Below, piece by piece: positions 17,819 to 25,977 of a stretch of 64,000 bases of DNA. How positions within the stretch are numbered: the first letter of the stretch is position 1; each line of letters starts with the position of its first letter. The position numbers and the translations under genes are program-made. Under the pieces are notes generated by a model. It searched no databases. It saw only the letters and a program-made list of their open reading frames with translations, and was not told where the DNA came from. Source of the stretch: an uncultured Acetatifactor sp. (GTDB lineage: Bacteria; Bacillota; Clostridia; Lachnospirales; Lachnospiraceae); the NCBI GenBank assembly GCA_947586055.1, contig CANPXL010000009.1, positions 35,549 to 99,548 on the forward strand, in the 5' to 3' direction.

Positions 17819-18597
17819 CTCATTCCCTCCACAAAGGCAACGATGATCTCCCGCATTTCGCCGAAGATCATATCCGCCGCGCCCGGCAGCATGCCCGCCG
17901 TAAAAAAGATAACCGACAGTCCCACCAGAACCTTCAGCTGCATGCCCACCGCAAACATATTCATCTGGGGCGCTACCTTCGCAAGAATCCCAAGCACCGC
18001 GTTCAGCAGAAGCATCACGCAGAAAATAGGAAGCACTATGCGGAAACCGATCACAACGTAATCCGCCAGAAACCGGATCATGGTGTTGACCAGAGAATCC
18101 CCGTGAAACACGGCGCCGTTTATCGGGATCAGCACAAAGCTGTCCGCCAGCGCCCCGAACAGATACCGATACATGCCGGTAGCGATCAGCATCAGCATCA
18201 GCACATACTGATACAGCACGCCCGTGATGCTGGACGTGTCCCTGGTCGTGGGGTCCATCAGCGTCGCCATGGAAAGCCCCGTCTCCATATCCGCCACAGA
18301 CCCCGCAAAGCTCACGATAGAAGAACAGATCGTGGCCCCAAACCCCAGCAGAAGCCCCGCAGCCGCCTCCTTTATGATAATGACCGCGTATTCGAGAACG
18401 GTGTCATACTCCACAGCGGGCGCCGGCGTCAGCGTCTGATAGAGCAGCACGGAGGCAAAGAAGCTGAGCGCGATCTTTACGTTGTTGGGCGTATTCTGCA
18501 TACTGAAAAAAGGCGCGATGAACACAAAACACGACACCCTTGTCAGTATCAGCAGAAAATATTCCAGATCATATATGGAAAACGAATAATGAATCAT
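17815..18597 (-). CDS. fliR: Flagellar export gate protein FliR
   Basis: A 260-residue polytopic membrane protein of the FliPQR export core. It shows the FliR segments RVSCFVFIAPFFSMQNTPNN and KIALSFFASVLLYQ and several membrane helices. The order fliP-fliQ-fliR-flhB is kept. The start codon overlaps nothing upstream; fliQ ends about 21 bases before. Confidence 0.95.
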   Translation of the reverse strand: MIHYSFSIYDLEYFLLILTRVSCFVFIAPFFSMQNTPNNVKIALSFFASVLLYQTLTPAPAVEYDTVLEYAVIIIKEAAAGLLLGFGATICSSIVSFAGSVADMETGLSMATLMDPTTRDTSSITGVLYQYVLMLMLIATGMYRYLFGALADSFVLIPINGAVFHGDSLVNTMIRFLADYVVIGFRIVLPIFCVMLLLNAVLGILAKVAPQMNMFAVGMQLKVLVGLSVIFFTAGMLPGAADMIFGEMREIIVAFVEGMR

Positions 18598-18618
18598 ACG
18601 CGGCCCGCTCCGTCCCGT

Positions 18619-18891
18619 CTACCGGTGAACATAAAGGCTGAAACTGGACCACAGCTGCGTCAGATATTCCACCATGGAATTCATCATCCACGGCCCGAAG
18701 ATCACAAGCGCCATAAAAACACAGATAATCTTCGGCACAAAAGTCAGCGTCTGTTCCTGAATGGACGTGACCGTCTGAAAAATACTAATCAGCAAACCGA
18801 TCACAAGCGACACCAGCAGCACAGGCAGCGACACCTTGATGATAAGAAACAGCGCATCCCTTGCCATATCGGATACCGCATCTACCGTCAT
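18619..18891 (-). CDS. fliQ: Flagellar export gate protein FliQ
   Basis: A 90-residue protein with two membrane helices, the typical FliQ size. The SLVIGLLISIFQTVTSIQEQ segment is the FliQ signature that packs around FliP in the export core. Confidence 0.97.
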   Translation of the reverse strand: MTVDAVSDMARDALFLIIKVSLPVLLVSLVIGLLISIFQTVTSIQEQTLTFVPKIICVFMALVIFGPWMMNSMVEYLTQLWSSFSLYVHR

Positions 18892-18929
18892 CGGACAGAC
18901 CTCCTTTCTTCACTGTAACTCTTCTCACG

Positions 18930-19784
18930 TCAGTAGAATGTCTTTACCAGATTGCCGATCACAAGGGACCAGCCGTCCGCCAGTACAAACAGCAAAATCT
19001 TAAACGGCATGGAAACCGTTGTAGGCGGCAGCATCATCATGCCCATGCTCATCAGCGTGGACGCGACCACCATGTCTATGACGATAAAGGGAATATATAT
19101 CATAAAGCCGATCCAGAAGGCCTGCCGCAGCTCGCTGATCATAAAGCTGGGAATCAGCACGGACATGGGAATGCTGTCAAGATTCCCGTCCCATGCGTCC
19201 CCCGCTATGTCCATGAACAGTTCCACGTCCTTGGCCTGGGTCTGGGGATACATGAACTCCCGCAGCGGCTGGATCCCGCGCTCAAGCGCTTCCTCCTGCT
19301 CTATCACACCGTTTTCAAAGGGCTGTACCGCCTCCGTGTTGATCCGTTCTATGGTAGGCTCCATGATGAAGAACGTCAATATGAGCGCCAGCCCGATCAG
19401 GATCTGGTTCGGCGGCGCCGTCTGCGTGTTCAGCGCGGCCCTTGTAAAATGAAGCACTATGATGATCCTGGTAAAGGAAGTCATCATAATGATCAGAATC
19501 GGCGCGATGGCGATCATCGTCAGCGTCAGCAGAATCCGCAGCGCCCCGTTCAGATCGCCGTTTCCCTCATTCATCGTGAGGGTAAAGATATTTCCCACGT
19601 TGGGTCTGTTCAGTTCCTCCGGCGTGTCGGCCGCGCCGGGCGGAGTCAGGACAGTGGATGTCTGCGAGTCCCCGGTGTCCAGACCGGCGGCAGATACCGG
19701 CAGCGAGTCCTGAATACACAATATGCCCACCGTGACCAGCAGGCATATTATCACTCTTATTCGCTTAAGCTTATTGTTCATCAT
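18930..19784 (-). CDS. fliP: Flagellar export gate protein FliP
   Basis: An approximately 284-residue membrane protein with a cleavable signal peptide (basic start, then VIICLLVTVGILCIQ), an extracytoplasmic spacer, and the FliP core with SFTRIIIVLHFTRAALNTQ, PPNQILIGLALILTFF and the C-terminal LMSMGMMMLPPTTVSMPFK. The ATG at 19784 is preferred to a GTG ten codons upstream because an AAGGAAAG site lies at suitable distance. It overlaps the end of fliO by about 14 bases. Confidence 0.95.
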   Translation of the reverse strand: MMNNKLKRIRVIICLLVTVGILCIQDSLPVSAAGLDTGDSQTSTVLTPPGAADTPEELNRPNVGNIFTLTMNEGNGDLNGALRILLTLTMIAIAPILIIMMTSFTRIIIVLHFTRAALNTQTAPPNQILIGLALILTFFIMEPTIERINTEAVQPFENGVIEQEEALERGIQPLREFMYPQTQAKDVELFMDIAGDAWDGNLDSIPMSVLIPSFMISELRQAFWIGFMIYIPFIVIDMVVASTLMSMGMMMLPPTTVSMPFKILLFVLADGWSLVIGNLVKTFY

Positions 19785-20166
19785 CTTCCCGGCTTTCCTT
19801 CGGTTCTTCCTCACTGCAGGACTGCCTGCCCACAGCCTTATCCAGAAGCTCCCTGAACCGGAAATTCCGGACAGGGTCCCCGGTCTTTAACTGATCCTCA
19901 GGCACCTGGCCGAGCAGAGTCACCGTATCCCTGCATACTGCAATCACAAAGTAAGTCCCGCCCACCCGCAGGATCTGAACATACTTGTTGTTTGAAATGC
20001 GGCAGGTCTCTATCGTCTGGATATTGGCGCCCGCATTCTGCTGTTTCTGGTAATTGGCGATCCATTTTGTAACCGCCGCCGTGACCCCGAGAACCAGCAC
20101 AAACAAAAGCAGCACGGTGATCAACTGCGCATAGCTTCCTGTATTTCCGGTCAGCAGAAGACGCAT
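19771..20166 (-). CDS. fliO: Flagellar export assembly protein FliO
   Basis: A 131-residue protein with one membrane helix (about residues 14-34) and a cytoplasmic SH3-like region with YVQILRVGGTYFVIAV and VTLLGQVP. FliO is a scaffold for assembling the FliP ring. It lies between cheY and fliP, the Bacillus fliZ position, and overlaps both neighbours. Confidence 0.88.
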   Translation of the reverse strand: MRLLLTGNTGSYAQLITVLLLFVLVLGVTAAVTKWIANYQKQQNAGANIQTIETCRISNNKYVQILRVGGTYFVIAVCRDTVTLLGQVPEDQLKTGDPVRNFRFRELLDKAVGRQSCSEEEPKESREDDEQ

Positions 20167-20528
20167 CAGCCTACGACCTTCTTCACAGCCTCCAGGACAC
20201 GTTCCGCCTGGAAGGGCTTCACGATAAAGTCCTTCGCGCCGGCCTGAATGGATTCAATCACCATGGCCTGCTGCCCCATCGCGGAGCACATGATCACCTT
20301 TGCGCCGGAGTCGGCCTTTCTGATCTCCTTCAGCGCCTGAATTCCGTCCATCTCCGGCATGGTAATATCCATCAGCACAAGATCGGGGGTCACTTCCTTG
20401 TACTTTTCCACGGCTTTCATACCGTTTTCGGCCTCTCCTGCAACATTGTAGCCGTTCTTTGTGAGGATGTCCTTTATCATCATCCGCATGAACGCCGCAT
20501 CATCACATATCAAGATATTTTTTGCCAT
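20166..20528 (-). CDS. cheY: Chemotaxis response regulator CheY
   Basis: A 120-residue single-domain response regulator. It has the acidic pair Asp9-Asp10, the phosphorylated Asp54 in LVLMDITMPEMDG, Ser82 and Lys104 in FIVKPF. Phospho-CheY binds FliM and FliY to control rotation. It sits between fliY and fliO as in Bacillus subtilis, so the phosphatase-bearing switch protein FliY is its direct neighbour. Confidence 0.97.
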   Translation of the reverse strand: MAKNILICDDAAFMRMMIKDILTKNGYNVAGEAENGMKAVEKYKEVTPDLVLMDITMPEMDGIQALKEIRKADSGAKVIMCSAMGQQAMVIESIQAGAKDFIVKPFQAERVLEAVKKVVG

Positions 20529-20541
20529 TTTATTCGTCCTC

Positions 20542-21876
20542 CTACTTAATGATTTCAGTTACTCTTATGCTGAAGCATTCTTCTATGACAACCACTTCGC
20601 CTTTTGCCACAAACTTACCGTTTACCAGGACATCTATTGGTTCACCGGCAATACGGTCAAGTTCAATGATCGTACCGGGGGCGAAGTTTAGGATTTCGGA
20701 GATAGACTTGGTAGCTCTTCCCAATTCCACCGTGACCTCCAGCGGCACATCCATGATCAGGCCGATATTCTCCTGACCCTGAATTCCTCTGCCGTCTCCC
20801 GAAAAGTTCTGGAACTGGGCAGGCTGAACATTTACGTTCTGGGACTGCTGAACCATTCCCGGTCCCGGCTGCGGCATCATGCCCATCTGCATACCGGCCA
20901 TGGGGTTCATTCCCATTCCCATCTGCGGCATCATACCCATCTGCATGCCGGCCATGGAGTTCATCCCCGGCTGCATACCGCCCATGGGATTCATTCCCAT
21001 CCCCATCTGCATGCCGCCCATGGGGTTCATTCCCATTCCCATCTGCATGCCGCTCATATCCGGCTGGGCTGCGGCAGGTTCCGGCTGCGGCGCAGGTTCC
21101 GGCGCCGCTGCGGCCGTCGCGTCGCTCTGTCCTCCCAACCCCTGATTATCAAGGAAGGTGGACACCAAGTTCCTTGCGAATTCCACCGGATACAGCTGCA
21201 TGATCGTACTGTCAACAAGATCGTCGATCTGCATCCGGAAAGACACCTTCACGAACACACCGCCCAGAAAGGGAGCAATTTCACCGCCGCTTTTGAATTT
21301 TGCCAGATCCAGCAGCGAAGCATCTGGTGGGCTGATGTCGATGGTTTTCTTCAGCATGGTGGAGAGAGAGGTGGCCGCAGATCCCATCATCTGGTTCATG
21401 GCCTCCGAGATCGCGCTCAGATGAAGTTCCCCCAGCTCTCCTTCCGTATTTGTACCGTCGCCGCCCATCATCAGGTCGGTGATGACCTTTACGTCATGTT
21501 CCTTTAACACCAGTATATTGGTTCCGTCCAGTCCCAGCGTATATTTGATCTGAATGAACACGCAGGGCTTTTCGTATTCCGTCAGCAGCGTATTCCAGCT
21601 TGCGATCTCAACCACCGGAGTTGTGATGTTGACCTTCCTGTTGACAAGGGAGTACAGCGTCGTAGCCGAAGACCCCATGCTGATATTTGCCACCTCGCCG
21701 ATGGCGTCCTTCTCAATATCCGTGAGAATTTCCGCCACATTCACATCATCCAGCGGATCATGTTCCGACGTGCCGGCCGTCTCTTCCGAAGCGGAACCGC
21801 TGTCCAGATCATCAGAGAGATCCATGCCGTTTAAAAGGGCGTTTATCTCGTCCTGTGACAGCATACCTCCATCCAT
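20542..21876 (-). CDS. fliY: Flagellar motor switch phosphatase FliY
   Basis: A 444-residue switch protein combining a CheC-like phosphatase with a FliN domain. The N-terminus has a FliM-like CheY-binding motif (LSQDEINALLNG). Both phosphatase centres are intact: Asp57-Glu61-Asn64 and Ser154-Glu158-Asn161. The C-terminal FliN/SpoA domain (about residues 370-444) contains VPLEVTVELGRATKSISEIL. Between them, residues 274-341 form an unusual Met/Gly/Pro linker with 27 methionines in 68 residues, built of MGMNPMGGMQ-like repeats. The gene lies between fliM and cheY. Confidence 0.97.
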   Translation of the reverse strand: MDGGMLSQDEINALLNGMDLSDDLDSGSASEETAGTSEHDPLDDVNVAEILTDIEKDAIGEVANISMGSSATTLYSLVNRKVNITTPVVEIASWNTLLTEYEKPCVFIQIKYTLGLDGTNILVLKEHDVKVITDLMMGGDGTNTEGELGELHLSAISEAMNQMMGSAATSLSTMLKKTIDISPPDASLLDLAKFKSGGEIAPFLGGVFVKVSFRMQIDDLVDSTIMQLYPVEFARNLVSTFLDNQGLGGQSDATAAAAPEPAPQPEPAAAQPDMSGMQMGMGMNPMGGMQMGMGMNPMGGMQPGMNSMAGMQMGMMPQMGMGMNPMAGMQMGMMPQPGPGMVQQSQNVNVQPAQFQNFSGDGRGIQGQENIGLIMDVPLEVTVELGRATKSISEILNFAPGTIIELDRIAGEPIDVLVNGKFVAKGEVVVIEECFSIRVTEIIK

Positions 21877-21879
21877 TCT

Positions 21880-22860
21880 CTAGTCCTCCTCTCTGATAAC
21901 CGAAGTGATCCGAACCGCATAGGAATCTTTTTCGGCACCGGGCAGCGCGGTAAATTTTTTAATGTTGCCTACATACACATTCATGTCTTCGTCCACCTTG
22001 GAATCCAGACGGATGTAATCTCCCACCTGCAGATTGATAAAATCGTTGACAGAGATCGTGCTCCTGCCCAGCACCGCACGGATTGGGATATCCACTTTCC
22101 GGATCAAGGATTCTATGTACATCTCATAGTTTTCATCATGATTTTCCTGCATGGTGGAAAACCAGAATCTCGTATTCAGCTTATCCATGACGTCTTCCAG
22201 CGTAATGAACGGAAGACATATATTCATCAGCCCTTCCACGTCGCCGATCTTCATGTTCAGGGTGACAATGGCGATCATATCGTTGGGCGCGATCACCTGC
22301 GCAAACTGAGGATTTGTTTCAAGCCGCTGCATCACCGGCGATATTTCGATCACATTCTTCCATGGATCCCGCAGCAGCTGGGTAAACATGATCAGGATCT
22401 TCTGTATGATCGTCAGCTCGATCTCGGAAAATTCTCTGCTTTTTTCCAGCGGGAGGCCGCTTCCTCCCAGCATTCTGTCCAAAATGGCATATCCCAGATT
22501 GGTGGCCAGATCCATCAGGATCGAGCCGTTCAGCGGCGCAAAATTTATAATTCCCAGAATGACCGGATTTGCCAGCGCATTCGTAAATTCACTGAAGGTG
22601 ACCGTCTCCGAGCTCGCCACGGTGACCTGCACATTCTTCCTCAGATATACGGGAAGGTTCGTCGCCACCAGACGGCTGTAATGCTCGAAGATCATTTCCA
22701 GAGTCCTCAGCTGTTCCTTGGAGAACTTTGTAGGGCGGTTAAAGTCATAATTCTTGACCTGCTTCTCTTCGCTTTCCTGCATCTGGTCCGCGTCCAGCTC
22801 GCCGGTGGACAGCGCCGCCAGCAGGTTATCTATTTCGTTTTGGGACAGAACCTCACCCAC
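21880..22860 (-). CDS. fliM: Flagellar motor switch protein FliM
   Basis: A 326-residue switch protein. It has the N-terminal CheY-binding motif LSQNEIDNLLAAL, a central CheC-like fold without a phosphatase motif and a C-terminal SpoA domain with VLGRSTISVNDFINLQVGDY. The start is taken as the GTG at 22860, nine bases after AAAGGAGG, giving VGEVLSQNEI; a longer frame starts ten codons earlier without a good site. Confidence 0.96.
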   Translation of the reverse strand: MGEVLSQNEIDNLLAALSTGELDADQMQESEEKQVKNYDFNRPTKFSKEQLRTLEMIFEHYSRLVATNLPVYLRKNVQVTVASSETVTFSEFTNALANPVILGIINFAPLNGSILMDLATNLGYAILDRMLGGSGLPLEKSREFSEIELTIIQKILIMFTQLLRDPWKNVIEISPVMQRLETNPQFAQVIAPNDMIAIVTLNMKIGDVEGLMNICLPFITLEDVMDKLNTRFWFSTMQENHDENYEMYIESLIRKVDIPIRAVLGRSTISVNDFINLQVGDYIRLDSKVDEDMNVYVGNIKKFTALPGAEKDSYAVRITSVIREED

Positions 22861-22914
22861 GAAAGCCCACCTCCTTTGTCCCACACCCAATCCACGGCCG
22901 ACCGGCCCGTCCGA

Positions 22915-23445
22915 TTACTGGTAGATCACATCGCTGATGGACACCCTGTAAATGAAATTCGACTGGAACAGATCCTGAAGCGCGACAAGGATCTCCTCCT
23001 TGATCTGATCAAAGTTTTCACGGCACTCCTGTTCCGTATATTCCTGTACCACGGAAGCCACCGTGTCCTTGATCTGAATCTCAAGTCCCGCAAGCGTCTC
23101 CGGCTGGCCCAGCTTTTCGTAATCCTTATGCTCCGTATCCATGGCGAGCGACATATAGAAAAGGATCATGCCGTCTTTTTCCGTCCCGTCGGGCCCCACC
23201 GAAGGCTTTAACTGAATCATCAGCCGGTCCGCCAGAGAATAGGTCGCCGTCTGGGACAGCGGCACGCCGTTTGAAGCCTCGCCGTCCGGGTCGTAATACT
23301 CCAGATTCATCACGGCCGCAATACTGGAGACCAGTTCGCCCGTCTTGCTGTTGGTACCGATCACGCTGACCATCATAACGGCCGTGAGCGCGATATTCAC
23401 GATCAATAGAGCCAGAATCAATATACTCAGTAGATTTTTCTTCAT
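22915..23445 (-). CDS. fliL: Flagellar basal body protein FliL
   Basis: An approximately 176-residue membrane protein with one N-terminal helix (LLSILILALLIVNIALTAVMM) and an extracytoplasmic domain, ending in FIYRVSISDVIYQ. FliL forms a ring around the stator units and affects motor torque. The position just after motB and before fliM supports the call. The start is set at MKKNLLS; a GTG five codons upstream abuts the ribosome binding site. Confidence 0.85.
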   Translation of the reverse strand: MKKNLLSILILALLIVNIALTAVMMVSVIGTNSKTGELVSSIAAVMNLEYYDPDGEASNGVPLSQTATYSLADRLMIQLKPSVGPDGTEKDGMILFYMSLAMDTEHKDYEKLGQPETLAGLEIQIKDTVASVVQEYTEQECRENFDQIKEEILVALQDLFQSNFIYRVSISDVIYQ

Positions 23446-23500
23446 ATTCCGCAGTTGCACCTTTCTGTAAACTGTCTGCCGTCAGGGATTGCCGGCGCCG

Positions 23501-24337
23501 TCATGACGGATTGTAAATCCTGATCTCCACTCTTCTGTTGCTGCGCCTGCCTTCGTCCGTGTCGTTGCCCGCCACGGGATGACGGTCTCCCATCCCTGCA
23601 TGCTGCAGCTGCGCAGGGTCGAGGTTCGTGTGATCCACAAGATAATAAAATACCGAAAGCGCTCTCGCGCTGCTGAGTTCCTCGTTGTCGGCATACTTCG
23701 CGTTGTGCATGGGGACGTTGTCCGTATGCCCTTCGATCTCAATCGTCCCCTCTCCGTACTTTTCCAGAATCACGCCGATCCGGTCCAGAACCTGTTCCGC
23801 GTTTTTCTTAAGCTCGGCGCTGCCCGAATCAAACAGCAGCGCGCCGTTCATGGTCAGTTTTATATACTGGGCGGTAAAACTCACATCCACTTCATCGCCG
23901 ATGCCGCTGTCCGCCACGGCCTCTTCCACCTCTTCCGCCGTCTCCTCATTTTCCTGAAGCTGAAGGGCGTCCATGGCCTGCTGCAGCTGTTCCGCCGTTA
24001 CATTTTCCGGAAACTTTTCAAATTCTTCCAGACTTTCACCGTTCTCAGAGCTGTCCGCCGTTTTTCCGGTGCTGTTGATATATTCGTCAAGCTCGTTGAG
24101 CTGGCTGACGCCGTTGCTGACAAGGACACCGTCCCCTATCGCCGTGGAACCTGCGGGAAAAATGTTGAACGTCGCATTGTTCATGGCCGCCACAAATTCC
24201 GCAAGTTTCTGCTCATCCATGTTGGACATGGCGAATAACATGACAAAGAAGCAGAGCAGCAGATTCATCAGGTCGCTGAACGTAGTCTGCCATTCCGGCG
24301 CGCCTTTCTTCGGTTCCTCCGCCTTGCGCTTTGCCAT
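23501..24337 (-). CDS. motB: Stator protein MotB
   Basis: A 278-residue stator protein with one membrane helix near residues 20-40 holding the ion-binding Asp22 in TTFSDLMNLLLCFFVMLFAM. An acidic linker and an OmpA-type peptidoglycan-binding domain follow (IEGHTDNVPMHNAKYADNEE, RRSNRRVEIRIYN). It overlaps motA by one base. Whether the ion is H+ or Na+ cannot be decided from sequence alone. Confidence 0.96.
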   Translation of the reverse strand: MAKRKAEEPKKGAPEWQTTFSDLMNLLLCFFVMLFAMSNMDEQKLAEFVAAMNNATFNIFPAGSTAIGDGVLVSNGVSQLNELDEYINSTGKTADSSENGESLEEFEKFPENVTAEQLQQAMDALQLQENEETAEEVEEAVADSGIGDEVDVSFTAQYIKLTMNGALLFDSGSAELKKNAEQVLDRIGVILEKYGEGTIEIEGHTDNVPMHNAKYADNEELSSARALSVFYYLVDHTNLDPAQLQHAGMGDRHPVAGNDTDEGRRSNRRVEIRIYNPS

Positions 24338-25131
24338 TACTCTTCACCTCCCGCTTCGCCGCCGGCATTCTCTCTGTCCTTGGGAGCCAGGAAGGATTTC
24401 AGTTTTTCCTCAATTACTCTCGGGTTCTCGCCTGCCTGAATGGAAAGAAGGCCTTCGATCATGACTTCCTTCATCATCATTTCTCCCTCGTTGTCGGCCT
24501 TCAGCTTCGCGGCCACGGGAGAACAGATCCAGTTTGCGAGTATGGAGCCGTACAGGGTCGTGATCAGAGCCACCGCCATGGCAGGGCCCAGCGCCGCCAC
24601 ATCTCCCATGTTATACAGCATATGTACCAGTCCGATCAGGGTGCCGATCATACCCCAGGCGGGGCCCATGGCTCCCAGCGTATCCCAGAAACCGATCCGG
24701 GTCTTATGTCTTCCCTCGATGCTGACAAGCTCCGTCTCCATGATCGCCCGGACCAGATCCGGATCCGTTCCGTCCACGATCAGCAGGATTCCCTTCTTCA
24801 GAAACGGCTCTTCCATGTCGGCCGCCGCTTCCTCCAGAGACAAAAGTCCTTCCTTTCGGGCGACGTTGGACAGATCTATGATCTTCTGAATCATCTCGGA
24901 AGTATTTAACGCAGGCGCCTTGAAGATCAGCGTAAAGCTTTTCAGTCCCCCGATAAAATCCGGCATGCTGACGGAAGTCATAGTCGCAAAAACAGCGCCA
25001 CCGAAGGTGATGATCGCCGAGGGAAGATTCAGATATTCCGGTACAATGTTCGCAAGACCCGCGCTGCTGATCAGACCGTAAACCATCATGACCAGGCACA
25101 GCAAAAAACCAGCCAAAGATGCTATATCCAC
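24337..25131 (-). CDS. motA: Stator protein MotA
   Basis: A stator protein of about 264 residues with four membrane helices. The TFGGAVFATMTSVSMPDF and FWDTLGAMGPAWGMIGTLIG segments are typical. The start is taken as the GTG at 25131 (VDIASLAGF), which follows CAGGTG by six bases and matches the usual MDIAS start of the family; a longer frame to 25173 adds 14 unlikely residues. motA-motB inside the fla/che operon differs from Bacillus but is common in clostridia. Confidence 0.94.
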   Translation of the reverse strand: MDIASLAGFLLCLVMMVYGLISSAGLANIVPEYLNLPSAIITFGGAVFATMTSVSMPDFIGGLKSFTLIFKAPALNTSEMIQKIIDLSNVARKEGLLSLEEAAADMEEPFLKKGILLIVDGTDPDLVRAIMETELVSIEGRHKTRIGFWDTLGAMGPAWGMIGTLIGLVHMLYNMGDVAALGPAMAVALITTLYGSILANWICSPVAAKLKADNEGEMMMKEVMIEGLLSIQAGENPRVIEEKLKSFLAPKDRENAGGEAGGEE

Positions 25132-25162
25132 AATAATCACCTGACATTCTGCATGATTAAAA

Positions 25163-25348
25163 CTATTCCGCAAAAATATCCTTTCGATACAATTTTACAA
25201 GATTTTTTATCTCTTGTCTACTTTCTTTTACAATTATTTTTTTCCCTGTGGTAAGCGTTATCACCGTATCCGGCGTCTCTTCCACGACCTCGAACAAATG
25301 GGGGTTCACCAGAATCTTCACCCCGTTGAGTTTCGTCACTTCGATCAT
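25163..25348 (-). CDS. flbD: FlbD/SwrD family protein
   Basis: A 61-residue protein beginning MIEVTKLNGVKILVNPHLFE with the TPDTVITLTTGKKIIVKES core of the FlbD family. The Bacillus member SwrD raises stator-dependent torque and is needed for swarming. Its place next to motAB agrees with a torque-related role. Confidence 0.93.
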   Translation of the reverse strand: MIEVTKLNGVKILVNPHLFEVVEETPDTVITLTTGKKIIVKESRQEIKNLVKLYRKDIFAE

Positions 25349-25383
25349 AGGGCCGCCTCTCCTTCATACAGGCAGAATCAATT

Positions 25384-25411
25384 TAGGGGAACGGAAAATC
25401 CGTTCCCCTAT
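25384..25411 (-). repeat. Perfect hairpin in the flbD leader
   Basis: TAGGGGAACGGA and TCCGTTCCCCTA form a perfect 12-bp stem with a four-base AAAA loop. It lies between a candidate internal promoter and flbD. No U-run follows on the minus strand. Confidence 0.7.
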
Positions 25412-25412
25412 T

Positions 25413-25441
25413 GTTGTACCATATATACGGCTTCATTGCAA
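25413..25441 (-). promoter_or_regulatory. Candidate internal promoter for flbD-motAB
   Basis: On the minus strand, TTGCAA (25436-25441) and TACAAC (25413-25418) lie 17 bases apart, with TGG just before the -10. The -10 is not ideal. It is the only promoter-like pair seen in the spacer between flgE and flbD and would uncouple flbD, motA and motB from the repeat array upstream. Confidence 0.4.
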
Positions 25442-25469
25442 GTTAAAACTGCAATTTGGCATAATTCAC

Positions 25470-25560
25470 CACAGTTCAGCCGGCAGCCGGATGCATTGAA
25501 AAATCATGCTCGCATGAATTTTTCGATGCATCCGACTGCCGAGGGAGCGCCATTTCATGA
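25470..25560 (-). repeat. Structured dispersed repeat, copy 2, hairpin half
   Basis: This begins with the same terminal CACAGTTCAGCC (25470-25481) as copy 1. It folds into a stem at 25480-25541 of about 29 pairs, again with a CTCG loop region. Compared with copy 1, several stem positions have changed on both arms so that pairing is kept. It then runs into the tandem array. Confidence 0.8.
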
Positions 25561-25955
25561 GCAAAGGCAGGCGCGAAGCGCCGAACAGCGCGGCAGCGCG
25601 GCTTTGCGAATGGCGCGCGCTGAACTGGTCCGTTCCATGGCAAAGGCAGGCGCGAAGCGCCGAATCGCGCGTTGGCGCGGCTTTGCGAATGGCGCGCGCC
25701 GAAACTGGTCCGTTCCATGGCAAAGGCAGGCGCGAAGCGCCGAACAGCGCGGCAGCGCGGCTTTGCGAATGGCGCGCGCTGAACTGGTCCGTTCCATGGC
25801 AAAGGCAGGCGCGAAGCGCCGAATCGCGCGTTGGCGCGGCTTTGCGAATGGCGCGCGCCGAAACTGGTCCGTTCCATGGCAAAGGCAGGCGCGAAGCGCC
25901 GAATCGCGCGTTGGCGCGGCTGCGTCCGGCGCGCGCCGAAACTGTTGCGATTCCC
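25561..25955. repeat. Alternating 79/80-bp tandem array between flgE and flbD
   Basis: Five head-to-tail units begin with CAAAGGCAGGCGCGAAGCG at about 25562, 25641, 25721, 25800 and 25880. Spacings are 79, 80, 79 and 80. Units 1 and 3 (form A, with GAACAGCGCGGCAGCG) and units 2 and 4 (form B, with GAATCGCGCGTTGGCG) alternate, so the array has a 159-bp dimer period. Unit 5 resembles B but diverges in its second half. Each unit matches the right half of the dispersed repeat. Open frames through the array arise from the repeat, not from genes. Confidence 0.85.
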
Positions 25956-25977
25956 CAAAAGCCGCCCATGTCGAAAA

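Noticed and set aside
25561..25955. Possible CRISPR array
   Set aside because: Units of 79-80 bp are contiguous with no unique spacers, and no cas genes are nearby.
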